In this document: positions 43,481-53,269 of the stretch, in pieces | How the letters are laid out: every line of letters begins with the position of its first letter | Position numbering within the stretch: position 1 is the first letter of the stretch | Assembly: GCA_965223955.1 (NCBI GenBank) | Contig: OZ245029.1 | Coordinates: 2,294,001 to 2,358,000, forward strand | Length of the DNA stretch: 64,000 bases | Origin: Bin75 sp965223955 | GTDB lineage: Bacteria > Nitrospirota > Nitrospiria > Nitrospirales > UBA8639 | Direction of reading: 5' to 3' | Notes under the pieces: model-generated | What the model was told of the DNA's origin: nothing | What the model saw: the letters and a program-made list of their open reading frames with translations, nothing else | Databases searched by the model: none | Translations under genes and position numbers: made by a program

Positions 43481-44578
43481 ATGATCAGAACGCTCTTGCT
43501 CGCACTGTGCTCCGTGGCTTTCTTCGCACCCGCGACGCCGGCCCAGGAAGGACATGCGATTCCCGGTGTCTCCTTTCAGGTCTTCCTGAATCAGAAGCAA
43601 GGCGAAGAAGAGACCATCCGGCAGAACGTGGCGAATGAAGCCGTCGAAACCGTGGTCAAGGCGTTCGGCATCCTGGTCCGTGACCGCTCGCAATACAAAC
43701 GGTTCGATCAGGCCGTCACGAACGACCTCCTGCAAAACGTCGTAATCGAGCCAAGGGTGCTGAACCGGGAAGGCAAAGAATTTCCGTTTCTCGTGGCCAG
43801 GACCAAGCAGAAAGGCAAGGTCAATCTCCTGATCAACGCCATGAGACTCAGAGAGGACGGATACCTTGGGCAGCCGGATACCCTCGCCCCGAGACTGGCA
43901 AAAGAGTTTCAATGGGTGATCAGTAAAGCCGCAACCAAATCCGCCCGCAGGGGCCGCCTGCTGAAACGCGACCTGCTGCGCGCGCCCGTCTCCACCAACG
44001 CCGAGATCAGGGAAATGGCGTCGGAAGAACGCACGGAAGTGCTGCAAGCCTTATTGGATACCTACATTCAAACGGTGGATGCCTATGGCAGTCTTGTCGA
44101 TCAACCCTATTATGAAATGGGCACGACGACCCTGACGAAACCCGAGCATTCGGATTCGACCATCAAGCTGTATGATATTCGCGTCCGGCATGCCCTCCGG
44201 CTGATCGTCAGCGATCCCTATTTTTGGGAACACATGCAAAAAGCCGTTCGCAGCCTGCTCAATGGGAAAGTCTGGCACGTCCTGATGGCAAAAATCGATG
44301 GACGGGATTGGACAGCGCGTACGCGCGTGGTGCCGGAAGACAAAGCCGTCACGGTCGGGGAACGCGGCAGGGTCATTCAACCTGCGAAGGTCCTCGTGAA
44401 TTACCATCGCACCGTGGAGCCGAAGGAAAATTTGTATGGCGAGACCCAGGGACTTCCCATGGGCGCGTTATCCGCCGAACAACTTGCCCGGGTGATCGCC
44501 TGGGAAATCCAAAGTCAGGTCACCGAAAAATCCTTGCGAGGCCACGTAGCCCAGGACGAACAAACCGCCCCGGAGTGA
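43481..44578 (+). CDS. Exported protein of unknown function
   Basis: 365 residues from an ATG; a TTG nine bases upstream is an alternative. Signal peptide MIRTLLLALCSVAFFAPATPA. The mature protein is mixed alpha/beta, rich in Lys and Glu, with no Cys motif or repeats. Nothing in it matches a family I know. It follows the AKR by about 30 bp and is probably co-transcribed, which puts a periplasmic partner in this possible phosphonate unit. Confidence 0.65.
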   Translation: MIRTLLLALCSVAFFAPATPAQEGHAIPGVSFQVFLNQKQGEEETIRQNVANEAVETVVKAFGILVRDRSQYKRFDQAVTNDLLQNVVIEPRVLNREGKEFPFLVARTKQKGKVNLLINAMRLREDGYLGQPDTLAPRLAKEFQWVISKAATKSARRGRLLKRDLLRAPVSTNAEIREMASEERTEVLQALLDTYIQTVDAYGSLVDQPYYEMGTTTLTKPEHSDSTIKLYDIRVRHALRLIVSDPYFWEHMQKAVRSLLNGKVWHVLMAKIDGRDWTARTRVVPEDKAVTVGERGRVIQPAKVLVNYHRTVEPKENLYGETQGLPMGALSAEQLARVIAWEIQSQVTEKSLRGHVAQDEQTAPE

Positions 44579-45067
44579 CGTCACACCGACCCAACCTGCC
44601 TCGACTGACTTTGCTGTCATCCTCGACATTTTTAATCGAGGATCCAGGGTTTTTGCCTTTTGTTTTTGTCTGTCATCCCCGACTTGATCGAGGATGACAG
44701 TGTGGTAGGTCGAATGAGCGCAACGTAATCCGACAGCTTTGGCACACAGACGAAGGGCAGCGGCGTTGTGGACACGCGAATTGTCGGGTTACGCCTCCGG
44801 CTAACCCGACCTACAGGGCTCTAAACTGTCCCCCTGATAAGGGGGAGTGAGGGGGTTAGTTGTCGGACGAGACGAACCCCCCGTGCCCCCCTTATCAGGG
44901 GGGGCTCAGAGTTGGTAGGTCGGAGTAGCGCAGCGTCATCCGACGGGTTGTCTACTCATCACCCTCACCTTTCTCCTCTCCCATCAAGGGAGAGGATGCT
45001 CAGTGTTCTGTCAACGAATGACTGAACACATACAGGAACGACAGATTCAGGCTCTGTTCATACCATC
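44579..45067. repeat. Mosaic of intergenic repeats (families B, C, D, MITE end)
   Basis: Contains TCATCCTCGACATTTTTAAT with CGAGGATCCAGGG (family C, 44617-44652), a second C unit to 44700, family B units at 44703-44735, 44783-44815 and 44913-44942, family D CCCCCTTATCAGGGGG at 44890, and MITE-end CTGTCAACGAATGACTGAAC at 45007. No gene is seen. Confidence 0.75.
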
Positions 45068-45988
45068 TCATCGGATTCCCGCCCGGTCACGGTACACCGA
45101 AAGATAGACGGTATCGGCTTGCTTCCTGCTCCACGGGAACCGGTATAAGGTCCGGATCCGGCTGGAATACTGTCCGATATTGGCCTGCTGCCAGAGCCCC
45201 TTTTCAAAATAGTGCCTGCCCTTCTGGTCCCTGAGGAATCCCGCAACCCGCTCTTCCGCAAAAAAATCGACGTCCCAACTGTTCGTCCACGTTGGTTGAC
45301 ACTGCCGAACGTAGTCATCCACCCGGTAGAGCAGGGCTTGCACCTTTTCCAGGTCGATCATCACGGATTCACTGGTAAGGAGAAAAAGCACCTCATGGCC
45401 TTGGGGAACGTCGATGAGACCGATCACGCGTTCCAACTTCCTGCAAGCCGTTTCATCCACGGCAAATACGTCCGGTTCACCGGGATCGTCTTTCGGGATG
45501 ATGATGGTACGCGGAGGATCCTGTTGACACATCAGGTGTAAAGAAGGATGGGAACACTCCCACTCAAGCCGGACGCCAAACAGCGTGACGTCCTCCAACA
45601 GGGTCGGGATCCGCTGGTTCAAGACCAGCTTGCCCTGGACCGACTCACCCGGGACCAGACGAATGCTTCGTGACCCGAACTTTCCCCGGAAAGACTGTTG
45701 CTCGATAGAACTATGTCGAGCATCCATGCGAAACACCGAGAACCACCCGGCATCATTCGGAGGAAGCCAGGGTAAATTTCGGAGATCCACGGTCACGGGT
45801 TCAGGGTTGTCATTGGTCAAATGAACGTGAATTTCGTAGACCCGTTCCATGGGCTTCTTCAGAAAAACGTCCATGACCAGTGAAACACGGGATTCCCGTT
45901 CAGGCGACGCGGCCTGGCCGAACGAGGCGGATGGAACGCCCGGCAACCAGAGACAGAAAATGAATGAAGCGCACAGCACCCGTTTCAT
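45068..45988 (-). CDS. Exported protein of unknown function
   Basis: 306 residues from MKRVLCASFIFCLWLPGVPSA (signal peptide). The mature N-terminal half is predicted beta-sandwich (VYEIHVHLTNDNPEPVTVDL, VPGESVQGKLVLNQRI), the C-terminal half helical with Trp-rich segments (CQPTWTNSWDVDFFAEERVA). Four or more Cys in the middle could form disulfides. Divergent from the TPR gene. No family recognised; a periplasmic or surface role is inferred. Confidence 0.6.
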   Translation of the reverse strand: MKRVLCASFIFCLWLPGVPSASFGQAASPERESRVSLVMDVFLKKPMERVYEIHVHLTNDNPEPVTVDLRNLPWLPPNDAGWFSVFRMDARHSSIEQQSFRGKFGSRSIRLVPGESVQGKLVLNQRIPTLLEDVTLFGVRLEWECSHPSLHLMCQQDPPRTIIIPKDDPGEPDVFAVDETACRKLERVIGLIDVPQGHEVLFLLTSESVMIDLEKVQALLYRVDDYVRQCQPTWTNSWDVDFFAEERVAGFLRDQKGRHYFEKGLWQQANIGQYSSRIRTLYRFPWSRKQADTVYLSVYRDRAGIR

Positions 45989-46020
45989 GGTGAGAGTCAA
46001 CGGATCATATATGGCAGTCG

Positions 46021-46091
46021 AGTCCCCTCTACCCCACCCCCGCTTTCGCGGGGGCATGCCTAGCTCACCCTCCCCTTACAAAGGGGAGGGA
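46021..46091. repeat. Family A repeat
   Basis: CCCCTCTACCCCACCCCC to CCCTCCCCTTACAAAGGGGA with an inner CCCCGCTTTCGCGGGGG hairpin. Lies upstream of the exported protein and 150 bp before the TPR gene. Confidence 0.7.
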
Positions 46092-46237
46092 AAAAACCAC
46101 AGTAACCACACCGAGGGCTAAAGGAGGTGGTCCCAGAGGTCTTCTTTCAACTTTTCTCTACGCTATGGTACATTAAAATATGAACGTCTCGTGTAAAAAT
46201 TTTCGCCGGGGCCTCCACGTGGGGTGCTTGTTCCTTC

Positions 46238-47992
46238 ATGAATAAACACGCTGTCAAAGGATCGTCAGAGCGGCTGGGGTGTCACCTCAAGGTCATGCTC
46301 TGTGTCCTGCTTCTCTGGTCCACAACGACGCAGGTATTCGCCGGCGAGCAACGAGGCGAGGCGATCGCCGAGATCGCCGATCTCGCGGAAGCCGAATGGA
46401 TGGACGGCGCCCCCAACCGTGCGTTGCACATCCTGGACCCGGGACTTCAAGACTATCCGGACGCCGTCAGGCTGCAAAAATTACGCGCAGACATTCTTGC
46501 CACGGCGTCCCGTCGTCACCAGGAAGCCGTCGAAGCCTACGACGTGATCCTCAAGACGAACCCGGAGGCCTTGGAGATACGCTGGGCCAAGTGGAGCGTG
46601 TTGCTCCGGTCGGGGCAACACGAGCAGGCTATCGCCGAATTTCAACGGATCGCGCAACTGGATGCGAAGAATCCCATCGTGTCCCTCAAGCTGGCGCAGG
46701 AACTCCGAAAAGTCGATCGCCTGGAGGAATCCATGGAGTGGTATACAAAAGCCGTGGACATGATTCCGGACATGCCGGGGTGGCGGTTGGCGCTCGCCCG
46801 GGCCAAGCTTGATGTCCTGGACGGCCGTGGCGCACGGGACGAAGTCGAGCAGGTCTTTCGAATCGTGGAACCCGGTTCTCCCGAAGACGCGGCCGCCCAG
46901 AGCCTGAAGTCGGTGATCTATGGGGCCACCAAAGAGCGAGGCCGGCGCTTCGAGCCGATCTTGAGCCCCGGAGGGTCCGCGGCGGTGCGCAAAGAATGGT
47001 CCGCCATTCGCGCCCACGCATGGAGACTCTTCGACGCGGGTCGCTATGCAGAGGCCGAGCCGGTCTATCGAAAAATTCTGGCCCTCAAGCCCAGCGATTA
47101 CGCCGCGACCCATGAACTGGGCATGACCTTACTGGGGCTTGACCGGTGCGAAGAAGCCATAGAGGTCTTTGCAAACCTGTCCTCGATGGACCCATCGGAC
47201 GAAGTCTACGCGGATGCGTTTTTCCGGGTAGGCCGCTGTCTGATGAAACTGGGAAAATGGACTGAAGCCCTCCCCTATTTTGAACTCCTCTATGAAGCCG
47301 CCCTTGATTTCGACGAACGCACAAAGGACGCTCCGCCCAAAGCCGAGCTCAGGGTTCTGAACACGGAAACCTTGGCCATGTGGGTCGAACGGGTGAAGAA
47401 ACATATTCCCGCTTCCGGCAAAGCCATCCCGAAGCAGGACGCGAATGCGGCTGTTCCCGCCGTCGAGGCCGAGACCCCGGCCCCTCTGACCGAGGACGAG
47501 CTCTATGAAAAGATAGCCAGAGAGCGGCTGAACCCCGAGAAACAGATCTATACACGGGCTTCCCTGATGGGGCGGGATGCCGATTTCAGCATGTTTCGCT
47601 ACGTCATCCCGGCCAATCGCGTCATGCGGGACGATCGACCCACCGGCACCCATGAATTTATCCCCATCGAGCCGCACGACACGTTTCCGGACACCCAGGA
47701 AGAAATTTATCTGCTGTTCGGACTCGTGATCGCCTCCTTTGATGAAATGCCACTCAGCGCGGAATGTTTTCTCGAGACCGCAAAAACGAACGCGAATCAA
47801 ATACCATTGGCCCGGGACCACGTCATCATGAACATGGGTGACCAAACCGGATACTTTATCATCACCCAGCCTGAATCAGGATGGACACCCGGACTCCACC
47901 GGTGTGGCTTATTTGTCGGCAGTGAACAGTCGGCCTATACGCACGCGGACGAGGTCCGGTTTCGTATCGTCCAGCCCCCACAAGCTTCGTGA
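46238..47992 (+). CDS. Exported TPR-repeat protein with a novel C-terminal domain
   Basis: 584 residues. Signal peptide ends near VFAGEQRG. About ten TPR-like helical pairs span 60-370 (EAVEAYDVILKTNPEALEIR, EQAIAEFQRIAQLDAKNPIV, AEAEPVYRKILALKPSDYAA, EEAIEVFANLSSMDPSDEVY). A Pro/Ala linker follows, then a C-terminal domain of about 130 residues, beta-rich (THEFIPIEPHDTFPDTQEEI, YFIITQPESGWTPGLHRCGL), that I cannot assign. Likely a periplasmic scaffold. It is followed by HpnM/MlaC and MlaA genes in the same direction. Confidence 0.75.
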   Translation: MNKHAVKGSSERLGCHLKVMLCVLLLWSTTTQVFAGEQRGEAIAEIADLAEAEWMDGAPNRALHILDPGLQDYPDAVRLQKLRADILATASRRHQEAVEAYDVILKTNPEALEIRWAKWSVLLRSGQHEQAIAEFQRIAQLDAKNPIVSLKLAQELRKVDRLEESMEWYTKAVDMIPDMPGWRLALARAKLDVLDGRGARDEVEQVFRIVEPGSPEDAAAQSLKSVIYGATKERGRRFEPILSPGGSAAVRKEWSAIRAHAWRLFDAGRYAEAEPVYRKILALKPSDYAATHELGMTLLGLDRCEEAIEVFANLSSMDPSDEVYADAFFRVGRCLMKLGKWTEALPYFELLYEAALDFDERTKDAPPKAELRVLNTETLAMWVERVKKHIPASGKAIPKQDANAAVPAVEAETPAPLTEDELYEKIARERLNPEKQIYTRASLMGRDADFSMFRYVIPANRVMRDDRPTGTHEFIPIEPHDTFPDTQEEIYLLFGLVIASFDEMPLSAECFLETAKTNANQIPLARDHVIMNMGDQTGYFIITQPESGWTPGLHRCGLFVGSEQSAYTHADEVRFRIVQPPQAS

Positions 47993-48113
47993 GCAACGCA
48001 GCCGGGCTTTATTCATGTACACGCGTGTCTTCCTTCGCTTGCCTGAACGAAACGCAATCTGGTAATTCATCGTGAACATCCACCCTGCCAACATTATTGA
48101 ACCCATATAACGG

Positions 48114-48731
48114 ATGAATAACATCTCGAAAAAGCACCTCGTGGGCGCCGTCGCTTTCCTGGTGGCGTGGGGATCCTGCGTCAGCACGTCCGCCGGTGAA
48201 GCCACCCACGTCGTGACCGAACTTCAGGAATCGATCATGACCATTATGAAAGAAGGACAAGACCTCGGCTATGCGGGTCGCTATCAGATCATCTCCCCCA
48301 CGATTAAAAAAACACACGACCTCGAGAATATCGCACGGCTGGTCGTGGGGAGACATTGGAAAGGACTCGATGCAAGCCAAAAATCCACCTTTGTCGAGAC
48401 GTTCAGAAACCTGAGTGTGTCCATGTACGCGGGACGTTTCAAGGACTATGGGGGAGAGCAATTCAACGTTCTTTCAGAAACCTCTTTAAAAAGAGGGAAT
48501 CGCAAACTGGTCACGAGCCACTTTGTGAAACACGACGGCAAGAAAATCACGTTCAACTACATCTTGCATCGGGTTCATGACCAGTGGAAAATCATCAGTG
48601 TCAGCGTAAACGGCGTAAGCGATCTGGCCTTGAAACGTGCCGAATACGGAGGCATTCTGCGAAAAGCCGGATTCCCGACTCTCATTGAACGCCTGAAAAC
48701 CCAAATCCAAAAAAACGCACATGGGCTCTAG
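48114..48731 (+). CDS. MlaC/HpnM-type phospholipid (or hopanoid) binding protein
   Basis: 205 residues with a signal peptide (VGAVAFLVAWGSCVSTSAG). The family segments GRYQIISPTIKKTHDLENIARLVVG, QKSTFVETFRNL, KRGNRKLVTSHFV and WKIISVSVNGVSDLALKRAEY are present. MlaC/Ttg2D proteins carry lipids across the periplasm; HpnM is the hopanoid-linked form. Neighbours are MlaA and an HpnN-type RND protein, and no MlaDEF is in the window. Confidence 0.9.
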   Translation: MNNISKKHLVGAVAFLVAWGSCVSTSAGEATHVVTELQESIMTIMKEGQDLGYAGRYQIISPTIKKTHDLENIARLVVGRHWKGLDASQKSTFVETFRNLSVSMYAGRFKDYGGEQFNVLSETSLKRGNRKLVTSHFVKHDGKKITFNYILHRVHDQWKIISVSVNGVSDLALKRAEYGGILRKAGFPTLIERLKTQIQKNAHGL

Positions 48732-48764
48732 CTCGCAGAAGCGTCCAGAATCGCCGGCAGCTTC

Positions 48765-49622
48765 ATGAGAAACATGATGAATTCCATCGGGAACGTGCAA
48801 AGGAACGCCACAAGACTGTGGTTGGCGGTTGGCTGGTCGGCGTTCGCCCTTCTGACGGGGTGCGCAACGACGCAATCCGCCGATCCTGAGGTGTCGAATA
48901 ACGATCCCTTCGAATCCGTGAATCGACCAATATACCGGGGCAATGACTTTATCGATCGCAGGATCGCCAGACCGGTGACCGAGGCCTACGTCTCGTATAC
49001 GCCACAACCCATCCAGAACAGTGTCTCCAATTTTTTCGATAACGTGGTGTACCCCAACGTCATCCTGAATGACTTTCTTCAGGGAAAGGTGACCCAGGGA
49101 CTCGAGGACCTGGGCCGGTTTCTCGTGAATACGACGTTCGGATTCCTGGGAGTTTGGGACATGGCCACGCCTCTTGGGCTCGAAGCCCACGATGAAGATT
49201 TCGGACAAACCCTGGGGGTGTGGGGTATGGACGAGAGCATCTATCTGATGCTTCCATTCATCGGACCCAGCACCGTAAGGGATGTCCCGAATTTAGGCGT
49301 CAGTACCGTCACCAACATCCTGTTCTATGTGAGCAGTCCCTACGTGGTACCCGTTGCCCTCCTGGGATTTATCGACCTACGGGCGAGACTGGACGAGGCC
49401 GTCACGTTTCGAGACGAAACCGCGGTCGAGCCGTATCTCTTTACGCGAGAGGCCTATCTGCAACATCGGAAATTCCTGATCTACGACGGGAATCCTCCCG
49501 TTGACGACGACCTGTACCTGGACGATCCCTTCGACGATCTTGACGTTGAAGAAGACCCTCTTCAGGAAGAGACGGCAAAGTTCCATAATCGTCCGACCGC
49601 AACGAATAACGCCCTTTTTTAA
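48765..49622 (+). CDS. mlaA: MlaA (VacJ) family outer-membrane lipoprotein
   Basis: 285 residues with a lipobox ending LLTGC. Family motifs DPFESVNRPIYRGNDFID, VSNFFDNVVYPNVILNDFLQGK, FLVNTTFGFLGVWDMATPLGL, DFGQTLGVWGM and YLMLPFIGPSTVRDV are in order. An acidic tail (DDDLYLDDPFDDLDVEEDPL) is an extra. MlaA forms a ring in the outer membrane that takes up outer-leaflet phospholipids and hands them to MlaC. Confidence 0.94.
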   Translation: MRNMMNSIGNVQRNATRLWLAVGWSAFALLTGCATTQSADPEVSNNDPFESVNRPIYRGNDFIDRRIARPVTEAYVSYTPQPIQNSVSNFFDNVVYPNVILNDFLQGKVTQGLEDLGRFLVNTTFGFLGVWDMATPLGLEAHDEDFGQTLGVWGMDESIYLMLPFIGPSTVRDVPNLGVSTVTNILFYVSSPYVVPVALLGFIDLRARLDEAVTFRDETAVEPYLFTREAYLQHRKFLIYDGNPPVDDDLYLDDPFDDLDVEEDPLQEETAKFHNRPTATNNALF

Positions 49623-50184
49623 TCGGAGACCCAGGTCTTTTTCTTTGTCTGCTGTCTTGCTCTGTCATCCTCGACATTTTTAATCGAGGATCCAGGGTTT
49701 TTCTTTGTCTGTTGTCTTTGAATGTGTAGCCACGTCATCCTTGTATGTGTTCAGTCATTCGTTGACAGAATGAGGGGCTGACCACAAGAGAGGAACCAAG
49801 AAAGAAGGGTCGTCGTTTTCCTCCCCTTTGTAAGGAGGGGAAGGAAAAGGTGGACATTGTCAACGAATGACTGAACACCTGCAGGAATGACAGGAGGGGG
49901 TCCTACAAGGGCTGCCTGCGCCTCTTCTTCTCGTGGCTTCGTCTTTGGCGAAGCGGTCGTTCGGCGGTTGGTTGTCGTAAAAGATAAAACCCCCCTGGCC
50001 CCCCTTATCAGGGGGGGCGGATCTAAGCAGTCCCCCTGATAAAGGGCGGCTCTAAACAGTCCCCCTGATAAGGGGGATTAAGGGGGTTGTCTTGGAAGGA
50101 AGGAGTCCCGTCTTTCCACCTGTGGGAGAGGGCTGGAGTGAGGGGGGAATCGTCAACGAATGACTAAACATTTACGATTCCCGT
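49623..50184. repeat. Mosaic of intergenic repeats with a MITE-like unit
   Basis: Family C at 49665-49700; a MITE-like unit from TGTTCAGTCATTCGTTGACA (49747) through ACCAAGAAAGAAGGGTCGTC and family A to TGTCAACGAATGACTGAACA (49858-49877); family D units CCCCCTTATCAGGGGGGG near 50000 and at 50040-50085; another MITE end at 50150-50175. No gene is seen. Confidence 0.75.
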
Positions 50185-52842
50185 TCACTGCCTCCCCCAC
50201 CCTCTCTGCTCCAATTCGGCCAGAAGCGCCGGAAGAATCACCAGGGCACAGACCATGGTCAGGATCAACACCACCACCAGCAAGATGCCTAAACTGGCCA
50301 TGCCCGGATGGTGCGAAAACCCGAGTGCTCCGAAGGAAGCCATCGTGGTCAGGGCACTGAAAAGCACGGCATGAGACGTACTGCTCCGTAACACCTCGAC
50401 AATGGAGCGCGAGCCCGCTTCCCGTCTCCGCAGGATAAGATAGATGCCGAAGGCAATCCCCAAGCCGAGTACCAGGGGTAAGGCGATCACGTTTGCCAGA
50501 TTCAGGGGAATTCCCAATGCCAAACACGTGGCAACCGTCAGCAACAGCGTCAGGACCAGGGGCAAGAGGACGAAGAGGGTTTCTCCCAGGCGTCGAAGCA
50601 CCACGAGCAGCAACAAGGCAGACGCCACGATGGCCAAGATGGTCGCTTGAATACAGGCGTCGATAATCGTTTGCCCGCCTTCCAGAATGCTCACGGGCGA
50701 CCCGATCGCACGAGGCGCTTTTTGCTGCACGCGCAACACGAACCGGCGTAGCGCCTGGTTTTCCTCGACGTTTTCAGCGGGAAAGATCTCGACCCTGGTC
50801 CGGCCGTCTTGAGAAGAATAGTGACTGGTCAGGCTTTCAGGTAACGTCTCCAGCGTGATTTCATCCGGGGACAACAACTCTCGTAATCGTTCAAGCCACT
50901 TCGGAAAGTCTCCCATCAGCCGCGTGCGGAGGTCATGCACAAATTGGGTCGATCCGCCAGAATCGTCAAACAGGTTATCGATCGATTGCATGAGGGTTTT
51001 CAAATTCTTGTCAAGAGCACCTTCCCAATTTCGGGATTCATGCACGCCAAGGGCGGAGCGAAATGCTTTCATGGCCTGCACTTCTTCTTCTTCACCGGGA
51101 GTATCAACGACCGGTTGGGGAATGAGAACGGGCTCCAGCACCAACGCCATCTCGTCGATAATGGTCAATTTTTCTTCCTGGTCGCCGGGAACGAAACTCG
51201 AAAGCGTGAGGACTCGATCGACTTCCGGCACCGATCGAAGGCTCTCCGCCAACGCATCGGCAGCAGGGAGATTGTCGGCCAACACCTGGATGACGTAGGG
51301 AGAGGTGTCCGGGTCCGCCAGTAATTCCTGAAAGGTCGAGACGCTTTCAGTCGAAGGGTCTCGAAGGTGTAAGGCATGGAAATCGAACTGCAACCGTGGC
51401 ACCACGAGGACTGCGACCAGCACCACGGGGATCAGAACCCCGAGAATCACCCGACGGTATCGGATAATCGAACTCAGAACCGGATGTTCCGGCGAATCGC
51501 CTTCTGCCATTTGCGTGGGGCTCGCAACGTGGGACCGGGAAAGCGGAAACACGGTCAGCAGCGCCGGGAACAACGTGAGATTCGCAAAGAGGGCGATAAA
51601 CATGCCGACACCGGCAATGAGCCCCATTTCCGCAAATCCTCGATATGACGTGGGAAGGAAGGAAAAAAAGCTTAGGGCCGCGGCAACCGCCGCAAGCGTC
51701 AGGGCCCCACCGACGCCCGCGACCGCACGCCGTAAGGCGGCCTCGTGATCACCAATCCGGGACAACTCTTCACGATACCGCAGGCCGAACTGGATCCCGA
51801 AATCCACGCCGAGCCCGATGAACAACACCGGCACGGATGCGGAAATGAAGTTCAACGAGCCGACGGCCACCACCACGAAGACGGCCGTCCACAGTAAGCC
51901 CACCACAAGCGTACACAGCATCGCCCCCACGAGCCGCAGGGAGCGAAAGCCGGCAATCAACACGAACGACACCAGGGCCAACGACAACCCGGCGGCCACT
52001 CCGGCACCGCGGGCAATCGTCTCCCGCTCTTCCGCCTCGATCGGAATGGGACCCGTCAGCCGGATTCGAACACCGAACCGCTCTTCAAGATCGGCGCCCT
52101 GCCGGCGAAGGAATTCCAGCGGGCCCTCGGCCGCTTCCAGGCTGGAATAATCCAGTCGTGGTTTCGCCAGCAGAAACCCGCGCGACGGATCGCTTTTGCC
52201 CGTCACGTCTTCGAGCATGGTCTGTTTCCAGGACGAGGTTGGAGGCTTCCCGAGTCGTTGAGCCTCAATCGCCTCGCTCAACAGGGCAAACGCGTCGGCA
52301 AGGACCTTCTGCTGCTCGGGCGTCGGTTCCTCTTCCAACGCCAGGGTGAGAATGGAAAAGAACCCTCGCAGACTGGGGTCCTGCGCGAGCGTCCCCAGGA
52401 AAGGGGACCATTCGGCAAGACGTTCATCCAATCGCCACAGTTCGTCGACGTCGAAATACAGCAGCCCGTATGTATCGAAAAAATCATCCTGCTGGGGTTG
52501 ATACACCGATGCGAATAACGAGGGTTGCTGCTCCAGAATCCTTGCCAATTCGTGAACCGCGTCGCGTCTGTGTTCGGCGGAACCCTGATTCACGACGACC
52601 AGGATCAAATCGTCAAGCTGCGGAAACGTCGCATAGAAGTCCCGCTGCAACTGCCTGAAGTGAAGATTTGGATCCAACAAATGAACGGGGTCCGTATCAA
52701 GGGTCAGGTTCTTCACGATATACACCGCGGACAGGCCCGTGGCGACGAAGACTCCGATCACCACCCAGACGGCCGCTCGCCGGCAGCGATCCACCAACCA
52801 AATCAGAAAGGCCTGGTAGCCGTGCCCTATCCGATCAAGCAT
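50185..52842 (-). CDS. hpnN: RND/MMPL transporter, HpnN-type
   Basis: 885 residues with twelve predicted membrane helices in two blocks of one plus five, each first helix followed by a large periplasmic domain. First block: WVVIGVFVATGLSAVYIVKNL then LDTDPVHLLDPNLHFRQLQR; helices 2-6 include FISASVPVLFIGLGVDFGIQ. The second half repeats it with LANVIALPLVLGLGIAFGIY and ALTTMASFGALGFSHHPGMA. The DTDPVxLL and GLGVDFGIQ segments fit HpnN, which moves hopanoids to the outer membrane. It converges with MlaC/MlaA. Confidence 0.88.
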   Translation of the reverse strand: MLDRIGHGYQAFLIWLVDRCRRAAVWVVIGVFVATGLSAVYIVKNLTLDTDPVHLLDPNLHFRQLQRDFYATFPQLDDLILVVVNQGSAEHRRDAVHELARILEQQPSLFASVYQPQQDDFFDTYGLLYFDVDELWRLDERLAEWSPFLGTLAQDPSLRGFFSILTLALEEEPTPEQQKVLADAFALLSEAIEAQRLGKPPTSSWKQTMLEDVTGKSDPSRGFLLAKPRLDYSSLEAAEGPLEFLRRQGADLEERFGVRIRLTGPIPIEAEERETIARGAGVAAGLSLALVSFVLIAGFRSLRLVGAMLCTLVVGLLWTAVFVVVAVGSLNFISASVPVLFIGLGVDFGIQFGLRYREELSRIGDHEAALRRAVAGVGGALTLAAVAAALSFFSFLPTSYRGFAEMGLIAGVGMFIALFANLTLFPALLTVFPLSRSHVASPTQMAEGDSPEHPVLSSIIRYRRVILGVLIPVVLVAVLVVPRLQFDFHALHLRDPSTESVSTFQELLADPDTSPYVIQVLADNLPAADALAESLRSVPEVDRVLTLSSFVPGDQEEKLTIIDEMALVLEPVLIPQPVVDTPGEEEEVQAMKAFRSALGVHESRNWEGALDKNLKTLMQSIDNLFDDSGGSTQFVHDLRTRLMGDFPKWLERLRELLSPDEITLETLPESLTSHYSSQDGRTRVEIFPAENVEENQALRRFVLRVQQKAPRAIGSPVSILEGGQTIIDACIQATILAIVASALLLLVVLRRLGETLFVLLPLVLTLLLTVATCLALGIPLNLANVIALPLVLGLGIAFGIYLILRRREAGSRSIVEVLRSSTSHAVLFSALTTMASFGALGFSHHPGMASLGILLVVVLILTMVCALVILPALLAELEQRGWGRQ

Positions 52843-52892
52843 GGCGCCCCCCCGGCATGACCGTTCCCCAGGGGAACGGCTCCGTCGTTCCT

Positions 52893-53162
52893 GTATGTGT
52901 TCAGTAATTTGTTGACAATTTCCATCCCGCTTTTCCCCTCCTTTGCTTGTCCTGCCTGTCCTGAGCTTGTCGAAGGAAGCGTAGCCGAAGGATCGGGAGG
53001 GGGTGCAGGGGAGGTAGAGGCCGTGGTTCGACCTATGAGACCGGTTGCCCCATGGGGATACGCTTCTACCCCACCTAACCTCCCCTTACAAAGGGGAGGA
53101 AAAGAGCACGACCGCCTTACTCCGTCTGCCCATTCTGTCAAAGAATAAATGAACATTTACAG
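52893..53162. repeat. MITE-like element with terminal inverted repeats around family A
   Basis: Left end TGTGTTCAGTAATTTGTTGA (52896), right end CTGTCAAAGAATAAATGAAC (53137) in inverted orientation; between them a family A unit (CCCCTCCTTTGCTTGTC to CCTCCCCTTACAAAGGGGAG). It carries no ORF that looks real. Confidence 0.7.
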
Positions 53163-53269
53163 TCTCACGATCTTCCACGAACGCATGACGATGGATGTGG
53201 CAGATGCACGCTTCAAGCAAAAACGCTCACGTATGTGAAAGGAGAATTTCAATGAATCCAAGAGAACCG

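Noticed and set aside
46118..46140. AAAGGAGGTGGTCCC resembling the complement of the 16S rRNA 3' end
   Set aside because: Only about a dozen matching bases and no rRNA around it.
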